Assembly (NCBI GenBank): GCA_025786725.1
Contig: JAHLTZ010000041.1
Coordinates: forward strand, 1-64,000
DNA from: Syncephalis fuscata
Taxonomy: Eukaryota > Zoopagomycota > Zoopagomycetes > Zoopagales > Piptocephalidaceae
Direction of reading: 5' to 3'
DNA: 64,000 nt
A model generated the notes under the pieces. It was not told the DNA's origin. It made no database searches and worked only from the letters and a program-made list of their open reading frames with translations. This document shows, piece after piece, positions 23,057 to 34,200 of the stretch. The position numbers and the translations under genes are program-made. The stretch's first letter is position 1. Each line of letters begins with the position of its first letter.

Positions 23057-26000
23057 TTAACGAAGCCATGCTTTAATTTCATCTAAAATGCCAATAATTA
23101 AAATAAATACTTGGTATTTGTCATCTACTTACTGCAAACAACAAGGAATCGGCCTTGTTTTTCACGGCCAATTGAATTGATCGTTTCATCAATACCAAGA
23201 ATACTGGCTGCCTCTCGAGGTGTGCCGCCCATATACAGCTGAGATTCATGTTATTAATTATCTAGCCTTAATCGTTGTATTCATCCACTTACTGTATTGC
23301 CAATAGAGACTAATAGGCGATAAATGGCTTCATCGTCGGTCACCTTCTTTAATGCCTATGAGCATTACATAGATTAGCACTATTACTTTAGCTGGTTATT
23401 TCAGACTATTTACCTGTCCTGCTGCGCTGATCAATTGCAGCATAGTTTCTTCGTCCTTGTGTGATAAGAATAAAATGGTAAAACTATTTATTGTTATTAT
23501 TGCGTTGATATTGGAATAAATTACGACAACTTACTTGAGTAGAACTGTTGCTTGAGCAATGGCAATTTGCTTATTTTGACTAAATTCATGGACATCTGCC
23601 ACTCCTGATATAATCTAATAATTTGATGTTATTAATGCTATTTACATTAACACGCTTATAATATTTACCTCTGAAGCGTGTTCCCGTAATTCTGCGTGAT
23701 TATCTGTTGGTTCAAATAAATTGGCCAACCAGCGAAGTGCCATTAACACATTGGTTTCCTCCACTTTAGTCGGTGTTAGTGATTGACCTGATTGCCAATT
23801 AACAAGTCCGGTAACCGAGGCAATTATTCTTGGCAATGAATGATCTCCAGATAGTCGTTTTGATAGCGGTGTATACAAAGCAATTAATCGCATAACATCC
23901 AATACTATAACCACTTATTAATATCCAATTAATACAGTTAACAAGTCTAATTACCTGGTAGTAAATGTTCACTAGGCCATTGACTACACAATTCAACTAC
24001 TAAATTGATATGTTCTTTTGAAATAGAATGTTGTCTTGGTTGTTCCAAACAGGCAAATATTTGATTAATCTTGGTTAAATTTTCATCACTTAACTAATTG
24101 CTATGTAAGAATATAGAAATATAGAAATCTAAATATATTAATACTTACTGTATTATTGACATGCGACTGATTGAATTCTAATAACTTGTTCTTCACTGCT
24201 ACTAAATTTGCTTGTTTAAAGCTTAATATAGTACTCTATATACACATATATATATATATCTGTTAATACAGCTGAATCAATTAACATTAATCACTTACTG
24301 TAGGTATAACACCAGTTGTAGTGGCTGCTCTTTTATTTGTCGCTGCTGTATCGCTGGTCTACAGTAACAAAGCCATTAATTACTACTAAATATGTATAAA
24401 TATTGGTTACCTGTGATTGGCCACCTGGAATATATCGACTGCCACCTATAAAAAGTCAGTATAGTTATTTAACTTATATAATAGACACTGTTTAGTAGCT
24501 TACCGGTAAATGGATCACTATAGCTTGTTTGGTTGGTTGTAGATTGCACACCGGCATTTCTTTCGATAAACTGCGCCACTTCATCCAAATACGTTTGAGG
24601 CAATTCATATTTATGAATAAACTTCTGAGCCGCCATATATGGATTTTCTAATTCACAAATAATTAGCAATATTCAGCTGGATTCATTTTAGTAGTTACCA
24701 GTTGTATTGTAAGGAAGTTTAAGAGCCGGAACACCTTCACCAATATCAACATCAAATACATGGTCGTATTCTTTGCCTTCATACAGCTGCTTTCGCTTAT
24801 CGCCTACCGCATCGACTACATCGCCTATTTTGATCCAGATACCTTCGGATAAACTCCACTAAATGTCGTTTAATCAATATATTACTTGTTTAATTCAATA
24901 CTATTTTACCTGATGTGCTTCTACACTGTTGCCCATACGAACCATAATCACTTGTTGATCTTTTTTGCCTATTGCACCCACATTAAAAGGCTAGAATTGC
25001 TACTACTTAAATATAAATATTACCAGGTTGCTGAAGTGCCTCAGGTCCTGGAAGCTTATTTTTATCTACATCACCTAGTTGTTTCTATTTGATGTCAAAC
25101 AAACATTCTCGACTATTGTCACTACTTACGAAGGAATGGCTTGTGAAGCCAACAATTGATTGTATTCCTAGTATTGACTGTTAGTCTACTGTTAAATAGC
25201 CAACTATTATTCATACCTCTAGCGCTGTTTCATTGGCAATCCGGTCAGGAGAACGTGAAATACACGTACAATCTTGTCACTGCCACCAGATACAAAATCA
25301 CCATTGGGTAGAGCTGCCACTGTCCAGACTGAAATACAAGGATGCATCAATACTTGTACACACTCTTGATCTAATTACAAATGCGTTAATTACTGGTATT
25401 AATAAGCTATGGCCTATACCTTTCCAAACTCTAACAGAACGATCTTCGCCGGAAGAGATGAATTCACCAGTCGGTAACACAGCAACAGCATATACAAATG
25501 ATGTGTGACCAGACAGCTCTCTTAAACATTCACCCTCCAATGACCATAGCCGTAGTGTACTAATATCCAATATACAATTAGCGCTAATAGTACAAATTGA
25601 ACTTGCCAAGCTACCTGTCATTACTGCAAGAAATAAATCCAACATTTGGTACAGCAGCTAAACCACGAACACAATCGTCATGTCCTTGAAGAATAGCAAC
25701 ACACTGTCCATCTCTCCAGCGTCGAATGGTCTTATCGGCCGATCCTATATTGTATTCATAGTATACCAATACTGCCATATTACATCCATCTACCTACCTG
25801 TAACTACTGACGCATCATCAAGTACCAGTACTGCCCAAACAGCTTGTGCATGACCCTCAAGTGTCCAGCTACACTGCCAGTTCTCCCATACCTTGCCGTA
25901 CTACATAACAAATAAGCGAATTATTGGTATAAATGCGTAAAAAACACGTATCCACACTTACCTGTCCCATGACCCACTTACAATCACGCCTAGTGGTGAA

Positions 26001-26495
26001 ACATGTAAAGCACATACATTATCCGAATGACCGGCCAACGTAAAAATTGGCTCAGCGTGACGGTCAGGTTCATAAATGTGAATAACTTTATCGCTGCCAC
26101 TACTAACGATAAGGCCTGTAATTTATCAGTTAATATTTATTGTTTAGAGCTAATATCAAATAGCAATCGCTGCATTCCTATGCTGTCTTACATACCTTTA
26201 GGATTGTCGGTAGAAGGCGGTATATAGGCAATAGCATTGACAAAGTTGGAATGACCAAGGTAGATATCGCCTTCCTGGAATTCCTCTGTATCTTTGCCTT
26301 TACTTGAGCGCAACCAGCTACGCACTGTCTTGTCGCGCGAGGCCGAGTAAATAGTTGTATCGCTGGCCGCCGTTACACCTCGCACCTACACCACTGGTCT
26401 ATTTATTGTTCTAGATGCAGACATTTACTTACGTCGTCTTCATGGCCGTGCAAAGAGGCAGATAGTTGAAACTGAGCAGTCTCCTTTAATGTCAT
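23057..26495 (-). CDS. DOA1: PLAA / Doa1 (Ufd3), ubiquitin-binding Cdc48 cofactor
   Basis: Doa1/PLAA binds ubiquitin and Cdc48/p97. About 20 short exons run from 26433-26495 down to a last exon ending at the TAA at 23057. The order is a seven-blade WD40 propeller ([31 protein letters not shown]), a PFU domain ([27 protein letters not shown]), an SDPFTG linker, and the C-terminal PUL Armadillo domain ending IKAWLR. At least two single-base losses break the frame: at about 25893, in exon 25798-25900, and in the A run at about 25258, in exon 25217-25328. The junction between the exon ending near 25132 and exon 25024-25084 is also one base out of phase. The downstream frame makes good protein each time, so I treat it as one functional gene with sequence errors. 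Confidence 0.85.
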
Positions 26496-26605
26496 AGTGG
26501 CAGTTGTAATGCGACAGTGGTAAGTGAATAAAGAAACAAGTGACGCAAGCAACTTTATCTACCGAAACAGTAGGAGAAATAGCGTCATAACAACGCCTTT
26601 TATTC
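26496..26605. promoter_or_regulatory. Very short divergent promoter, PLAA / VPS36
   Basis: Only 110 bp lie between the start codons of two divergent genes. Both 5' UTRs and both core promoters must fit here or overlap. No TATA element is obvious. Confidence 0.65.
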
Positions 26606-28710
26606 ATGTTCCCGTCTTCTTCGCCATTCTATTTTCAACCACTTCCACTTTCATCGAACGATGAAGTTGAAACATTTACTACAATGCCGGGAGAATCGAT
26701 TCTCTTGATGAAGCGTCAAGTTGGTCTATATCTCGGGTTAGTGCTAGTGCAGATTGAATCACTGGACACTCTAACCATAACTAATGTGAATAGTAAAGTA
26801 CGTTGTCAAGCATTTGATAGCGGCACTGTCTATTTGACCAACCAGCGTATTATCTACATTGATGCTCAGCTGCCTAAACAAAAAAGATTTTCAGTATCGC
26901 TTGCCTTAGTAAAACGAGTGGATGGCTTTGTAAGTAATAGAATGGCTGTATAGATTAAATGTTAATAGAGAATTCCTGTAATACAGCCAGGTTTTATTAA
27001 CTCTTCACCAAAAATCACTCTCTATTTAATAGAAAACCGTAATAACGATACTGCGTGGATTGATTCTCATAATAGCAATAATAGTAAAAGTAGTCATAGT
27101 AAAAACACCAATAACACTTTATCCAGCACTGTTACACACACAAAAAAGAATTTCGAATGGATATGTAGTGTTTGTGCCTGTCCTAACACAGGAACAACAA
27201 ATAAATGTCATCTTTGCGGTACAATCAATCGATTGGTAGCTATTCAGATTGAAGAAACAACAAATACCACCATGTTGAATGAAACAACAGTTATTAATTA
27301 TAATGAAGAAACGGCCGAAGGCATTACATGTACAACATGTACATTTTTAAATCATATTAGTATGGTTCAATGCGAAATGTGTGATACGCCGTTATTCAAG
27401 GATGACAGTAGCAGTACAACAGCATGGGAAGTTGTTGAGAATGAGCGTATGGGACAGTTGCCAGATGAAAGTGACGTTTCAAGTATTAAGTTGTCATTTC
27501 GAGATGGTGGACAACCAGCATTTATGGGTGCTCTTAATAAATTGCTAATAGATCAGCCTTGGGAAGTATGTGGCGAGTGTTTATTAAGATAAAAACTAAC
27601 AAATGTCCATTAGGCACAAAAATTAGAAGAGACTATAGTTAATTTAGAACAATCGGGTGGCATTAGTAAGTTGGTGTACAATGACAAATTAAGTAGACTG
27701 ATTAATATGTGTAAATAGATAGGATTTTACAAAAAATAGATCGGGATGAACAGCACACTGATAAAACACTATCGGATGCGTTTGCCGATTTAGATACATT
27801 AATGACAAAAGCATCAGAATTGGTAATGGTGATTAAAACGATTAAGCAGTTTGTAATTAATTAAATATTAGGTTTCATTAGCCGAATCCATCACAGGCAA
27901 ATTAGGTGTATCATCTAATGCATCGAGCAAGAATGAAGTGACACTAGCATCATTATTAACACAGCTAGATATTCATAATCCGGTGACCAAGTATGTGTTC
28001 CTGGATACAATGTAGTAACAGATTGCTTAAACCAACAACTAGAGATATGGCTGGTGATGCTTATTATGAAGAGCTGGCCCGAGAATTTGCCGGATTTATG
28101 CTGCCTGTATTAAATTCTAAAAGTGGTATGGTTGCTTTGGCCGATGCCTATTGTCTATTTAATCGTGCTCGTGGTGTTGGTATGTAGTATCAAATTAGAT
28201 TTGATTAAACTGATCTAGACAATTTACAAATGGCAATAACAGAATTGGTATCTCCTCAAGATTTACGAAAGGCCTGTGATTTGGCAGATGCTATGGATCT
28301 TCCTGTGCATATCCGACAATTTGCTAGTGGTTTACTAGCGGTACAGCATGATATCCTTTAATGATGCAATTTATTTAGCAAAATGAAGCGATTATCTTAC
28401 ATTATTTTGTTTACCTAATCAAAGCGATATGGCTATTGCCGATCGTATTGCGGCCACTATTCCAAGTGACGGGTCCATTTCAAGTACCGAGCTGGCCAGA
28501 CTATTAGAAATATCGCCAACACTGGCAACAGAACAGTTATTGGTAAGTGGCTATTTTTATTAATAGATTAATACTTATATGTGGTTTTAGATGGCAGAGA
28601 AGCTAGGGACGATTTGCCGAGAAGAAACGGCACATTCGTTACGGTTTTACATTAATCAAATACAACTATGCACATGGAAATTTGATAGAAGTAGTATAAT
28701 GATTGCTTAA
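26606..28710 (+). CDS. VPS36: ESCRT-II subunit Vps36 (GLUE-NZF-NZF-EAP45)
   Basis: Vps36 sorts ubiquitinated cargo into multivesicular bodies. Nine exons fit in frame to 563 residues: 26606-26929, 26987-27565, 27614-27665, 27719-27822, 27872-27990, 28022-28179, 28243-28350, 28415-28542 and 28591-28710. The split GLUE domain begins the protein (GTVYLTNQRIIYID). Two NZF zinc fingers are inserted in it (WICSVC..CHLC and ITCTTC..CEMC), as in yeast and unlike animals. The C-terminal winged helices are typical (VALADAYCLFNRARG, AEKLGTICREE). Intron 5 is only 31 nt, and intron 7 has AT-AC ends with an exact U12-type donor. Confidence 0.93.
27991..28021 (+). other. Ultra-short 31-nt intron in VPS36
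   Basis: Without splicing the frame meets TAG within 10 codons. Removing 31 nt (GTATGT donor, CAG acceptor) rejoins NPVTK to LLKPTTRDMAG in frame, matching the family. A TAG 6 nt earlier gives an alternative in-frame intron of 25 nt. Other introns here are 45-70 nt. Confidence 0.6.
28351..28414 (+). other. Predicted AT-AC U12-type intron in VPS36
   Basis: The 64-nt intron begins ATATCCTTT, the exact U12 AT-AC donor consensus, and ends TTTAC. A CTTAC motif about 15 nt before the 3' end can act as branch site. Removing it joins LLAVQH to ANQSDMAIADRI with phase 1 on both sides and restores the Vps36 winged-helix sequence. I found no GT-AG or GC-AG pair that gives the correct frame without a stop or loss of conserved residues. 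Confidence 0.78.
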
Positions 28711-29484
28711 TATTAAGTTTTGACTATCTACACTGTAGTGTTTCTGGTAATAAAATAACTACTTTTACCATAATATTGTTACAATTCTGGTTAAATAAAT
28801 TGCAGCTTAGATGAACAATTAACTCTTTATCCTGGTGTTATTATATAGCTTTAGTCTTTGATATGCGCTAATACTTATCTTAATGCCTAGAATACAATGT
28901 GTTAATTAATTGATATTGTTTTGATAATAAAATTGCTCCTTATTAACCATTATTTTATACAGCTCAACTATAGCAAACTAAATAATTTATGTAATAAGTA
29001 GAAATATAGTAAAACTAAAACTGTGTTGTTTTTATTAAACAACGCGATCGTTTTATAACGAGTATGCCTAATAATGGAGTCTAGATGCTTTATACTGTTC
29101 ATCATTAACTCAGCGTATCAGCTTGTGTAACTGCTCATATATTAAAAAGTAACAGAGATTTATTCATTGTGTCTTCGTAATAGTTATTTGTTGTTAGTAA
29201 TCAATGCTGATATTTGATATATATTATTCTTGTGGCATTTGCATGTAATATGTTTTTCATTTATATAATGCATTTCTTAGTTACATTAGCATAACAACAT
29301 GATTGTAATGCTGGGATTGTAACAATAGAACCATTGTAAATATGTAGTATTTTTTGATTTCAATAGCTATGGTTGTAGTGAAAATAGCTTATCTTTAGCT
29401 GTATTATTTTTAAATGCCAATATAACTCTAATCTACAAATTTAAGTGTAAAATAATTGCGCAATACTATGGCAGTATGCAACAG

Positions 29485-29895
29485 TATTAAATATTGATTT
29501 TAATGTAGCTAGGTGACATAACTCACTGAAATGTAACTGAAGAGCAATAGTAATAACTTAATTAATAAACCGTTGACATTACTACGTATAACTTTACGTA
29601 AAATGTAGCAAATTGCATGATGTTTTGCACAGGTGTGCACATAATATAGGTAGCTATTGACAAGGTATGCCGTTATTGCGTTGCTTGATGATGCAATAAC
29701 TGCGATGATACGTTAATAAATGTGTAAAATAGCCGTTTTTTACCGTTTATAACTTATATAAACAAAATACAGCAAAATGCATGCTGGATTCGAGTTCTCT
29801 ATGCTTAGTTGTAAGAATGGTATAAGATTTAAAACAAAAATATTTTCAAAAATATTAGTCAAAATTGCAATCTACGTGTAAATTAGTTAACAAAA
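29485..29895 (+). repeat. Long inverted repeat, left arm
   Basis: This arm of about 411 bp is the reverse complement of 30061-30476, with only a handful of mismatches and small indels by eye. Matching landmarks include gtgcacataatatagg here and its complement near 30311-30328. The spacer is about 165 bp. Confidence 0.92.
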
Positions 29896-30060
29896 GTATA
29901 CTTTATATGTAGAGATATGACACAAGTCGCCAATTTGCATCGGTATTTCTAATATTAACTTTTCATATACTTTTTATAGCGCTTTAGATTGCTTCAGATT
30001 TAACTTGGGTCAAATTCAATCTTCAATATTAAATCTTTAGAATCACGAAGTTTAATTACT

Positions 30061-30476
30061 TTTTGTTAACTAATTTACACGTAGATTGCAATTTTGACTA
30101 ATATTTTTTGAAAATATTTTTGTTCTAAATCTTATACCATTCTTACAACTAAGCATAGAGAACTCGAATCCAGCATGCATTTTGCTGTATTTTGTTTATA
30201 TAAGTTATAAACGGTAAAAAACGGTTATTTTACACATTTATTAACGTATCATCGCAGTTATTGCATCATCAAGCAACGCAATAGCGGTATACCTTGTCAA
30301 TAGCTACCTATATATTATGTGCACACCTGTGCAAAACATCATGCAATTTGCTACATTTTACGTAAAGTTATACGTAGTAATGTCAACGGTTTATTAATTA
30401 AGTTATTACTATTGCTCTTCAGTCTAAATTTTAGTAAGTTATGTCACCTAACTACATTAAAATTAATATTTTAATA
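30061..30476 (-). repeat. Long inverted repeat, right arm
   Basis: This is the partner of 29485-29895. The whole structure spans about 990 bp and has no coding frame of note. It resembles a foldback or MITE-like element, or a locus that would transcribe a long hairpin RNA. No clear target-site duplication is visible at the outer ends. Confidence 0.92.
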
Positions 30477-31261
30477 TGGTTATAACTAGTAACAATAAAA
30501 ATGTCAAATCTTCATTATAGTCTTGGTTATTAGAAATAATGATATTACGTTTTATAATAACCATATGTAATAAAATAACAAATAATCCAATCTTATAATG
30601 CGCATAACTATTATGTATTGATGATAAATTATTTATACAATAATTCTGACTATAAAAACGAACATTTGCACGATGGTCATAGTTAATGGCAAGTGAGATA
30701 TGTGTGTAATCAAATGGCTATAGTTGATAATATTTGTTATAAATAATTGATTATGTTATTTTGGATAATAAAATAATCGCATACTTATACTAAACACTAC
30801 ATAGATTGTTAATGCTATTAAAAAAGAGCTCGAATGTCTTCATGTGATAATTATCAATTCATATGACTAACCATAGAGGCTGAATAGCAAATTAATTCAA
30901 AAATCATTTGTAATATTAATGATATGTAATATAATTAAAAATGATTTAATGCCACTATATATTTGCTACTATTCACATGTATACTGGTAACACCATTAGA
31001 CCATATGTATCCATATGTCATACAATCGATAATTTGTTAAATATTCAAGCACGTGACTTATCAGTAGTATTTATAATTATATTTGATTACGTGACATAGT
31101 TGATATAATTAGTGTATCTGTAATACTGGGCACTGCTTTTAGTATATGAAAGCTAAGGCTGATCGTAAACACGTTTTATAAAAATTATATGAGCCATGAA
31201 AGCTATCGCTAGTTATTAAAACAAAATTTTAAATGATAAAAATAAAAAATTGCACGTTGGT

Positions 31262-34200
31262 ATTAAAATACTGTGCAATTACTCAAGTTTCGGTAATACC
31301 AAAAGCTTAGGCCTAGCTTCATCTATAAATATACCAATTCATATTAACCTGTTTATTCCTGTATTTTTTAGAACATCGCGTTTTCACAACTACATTAATG
31401 ATAAAAATTTTACTGTTGTATTTACAGCACTTCGCTTTGAATACTTACATTTGTTGGGTATTATTGAACGCTTTCAATAATAAGATTAAGTCGGAATAAA
31501 ATGTTGCAGGTTCTTCTATTTACAACAATAAATATATTTTTAAATGTATAACAGATAATTAAAATGATAAAAAGCCTAAGGATTGACTTGCTCGGTTAAC
31601 AAAATGCCGGTGTGGCCTTACATAAATGAAAAGCACTAAACAGGCATGACAAGAATCAGTACCTTTTTAATCAGAGAATACTGCACCAGAATTCTAATAA
31701 TGTGGAAAATATCCTAATAAGGCAATAGGCATTACACCTTATTACATTGGTAAACGTGAATCTTTTTGTCTCAGCGTCCAAGGCCATGATTGGAACGTTT
31801 ATTCAAAGCAGTGATATAAGCAAAAGGGCAGATACGACTAAAAAGTAAAACCTTATATACTAGGACAAATGTTGTGCATTTTTGTCAAAAACATATCTTT
31901 ACTGCTTAAGATAGCCATTGCTACTTTTTAACGACTCTATATCTTTTATGTTTTATGTTTTCTGCTTTCTAATCTATTGATGAAAGAATAGCTACAATTT
32001 AATTACGCCAAAAATTGTTACCTGAATCTGACAATTTTTATACCACTTACCTTTTTATTCAATATGAAGAGCAGTTTTATTTTGCTTGCAGCTATTGTTC
32101 TTGCTGCACAAAGCGTTGCTGCTCGTCCTAATACTGCAAACGGCGACTGCGGATTTGCTACTTTGAACTGTGTCCGTAACACTAAAAATTGTGGTGTAAC
32201 TGACCAATCTTTAAAAGTTAACGGCTCATGTGTTAATACTATCAAAATCTCTTTTATTCATAACTTTAAGTGCAATATTTTGCATCCTATTTGTTGTGGT
32301 ATAAACAAATGTAAAGCAACAGAAACGGCTCAAATACCTCCACGTGTACCAACGCTACCTGTGCCAGCCCCATCAGCTCCAACTGTCGAACCAGTAAAGC
32401 AGCCGACTCCAGTGACAACATCAACTCCAGTTCTACCTGTGCCAACTCCATCAGTTCCAATTGTTACTCCTCCTGCAAATGAAAGCTGTGGATCTGTTGT
32501 TTTGGGCTGTTTCCGTGACACTGTAAAATGCGGTACACTTGAAGAGCCTTTAAAAGTTAACGGCGTATGCGTTGATACCATCCAGGTTTCTGCCACTCAT
32601 AAGCTTAAATGTGCTGCCTTGCATCCTATCTGTTGCGGTTTAAACAAATGTAAAGTAACAGAAATTTCTCGAACACCTCGACGTGTGCCAACGCTACCTG
32701 TGCCAGCCCCATCAGCTCCAACTGTCGAACCAGTAAAGCTACCTGTGCCAGTAACAACAACAACTCCAGTTCTACCTGTGCCAGCCCCATCAGTTCCAAC
32801 TGTCGAACCAGTAAAGCAACCGACTCCAGTGACAACAACAACAACTCCAGTTCTACCTGTACCGACCCCATCGACTCCAATTGTTACCCCTCCTGCAAAT
32901 GAAAACTGTGGATCTGTTGTTTTGGGCTGTTTCCATAGCACTATAAAATGTGGTACACTTGAAGAGCCTTTAAAAGTTAACGGCGTATGCGTTGATACCA
33001 TCCAGGTCTCTGCCACTCATAATCTTAAATGTGCTGCCTTGCATCCTATCTGTTGCGGTTTAAACAAATGTAAAGTAACAGAAATTTCTCGAACACCTCG
33101 ACGTGTGCCAACGCTACCTGTGCCAGCCCCATCAGCTCCAACTGTCGAACCAGTAAAGCAACCCGTGCCAGTAACAACAACAACTCCAGTTCTACCTGTG
33201 CCAGCCCCATCAGTTCCAACTGTCGAACCAGTAAAGCAACCGACTCCAGTGACAACAACAACAACTCCAGTTCTACCTGTGCCGACCCCATCAACTCCAA
33301 TTGTTACTCCTCCTGCAAATGAAAGCTGTGGATCTGTTGTTTTGGGCTGTTTCCGTGACACTGTAAAATGCGGTACACTTGAAGAGCCTTTAAAAGTTAA
33401 CGGCGTATGCGTTGATACCATCCAGGTTTCTGCCACTCATAAGCTTAAATGTGCTGCCTTGCATCCTATCTGTTGCGGTTTAAACAAATGTAAAGTAACA
33501 GAAATTTCTCGAACACCTCGACGTGTGCCAACGCTACCTGTGCCAGCCCCATCAGCTCCAACTGTCGAACCAGTAAAGCTACCTGTGCCAGTAACAACAA
33601 CAACTCCAGTTCTACCTGTGCCAGCCCCATCAGTTCCAACTGTCGAACCAGTAAAGCAACCGACTCCAGTGACAACAACAACAACTCCAGTTCTACCTGT
33701 ACCGACCCCATCGACTCCAATTGTTACCCCTCCTGCAAATGAAAACTGTGGATCTGTTGTTTTGGGCTGTTTCCATAGCACTATAAAATGTGGTACACTT
33801 GAAGAGCCTTTAAAAGTTAACGGCGTATGCGTTGATACCATCCAGGTCTCTGCCACTCATAATCTTAAATGTGCTGCCTTGCATCCTATCTGTTGCGGTT
33901 TAAACAAATGTAAAGTAACAGAAATTTCTCGAACACCTCGACGTGTGCCAACGCTACCTGTGCCAGCCCCATCAGCTCCAACTGTCGAACCAGTAAAGCA
34001 ACCCGTGCCAGTAACAACAACAACTCCAGTTCTACCTGTGCCAGCCCCATCAGTTCCAACTGTCGAACCAGTAAAGCAACCCGTGCCAGTAACAACAACA
34101 ACTCCAGTTCTACCTGTGCCAACTCCATCGACTCCAATTGTTACTCCTCCTGCAAATGAAAACTGTGGATCTGTTGTTTTGGGCTGTTTCCATAGCACTA

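Larger units (their letters stand above)
28711..31261. other. Gene-poor AT-rich region
   Basis: About 2.5 kb lies between the VPS36 stop and duplicated block B. The only clear structure is the long inverted repeat at 29485-30476. Outside it I see no convincing gene or RNA. Confidence 0.6.

Noticed and set aside
25950-25985. Use of the strong GTAAGT inside the PLAA exon (ATT|GTAAGT, about 25983-25988) to avoid the frame break
   Set aside because: It keeps the frame but deletes the conserved GSWD strand of the WD repeat, so a missing base at about 25893 is more likely.
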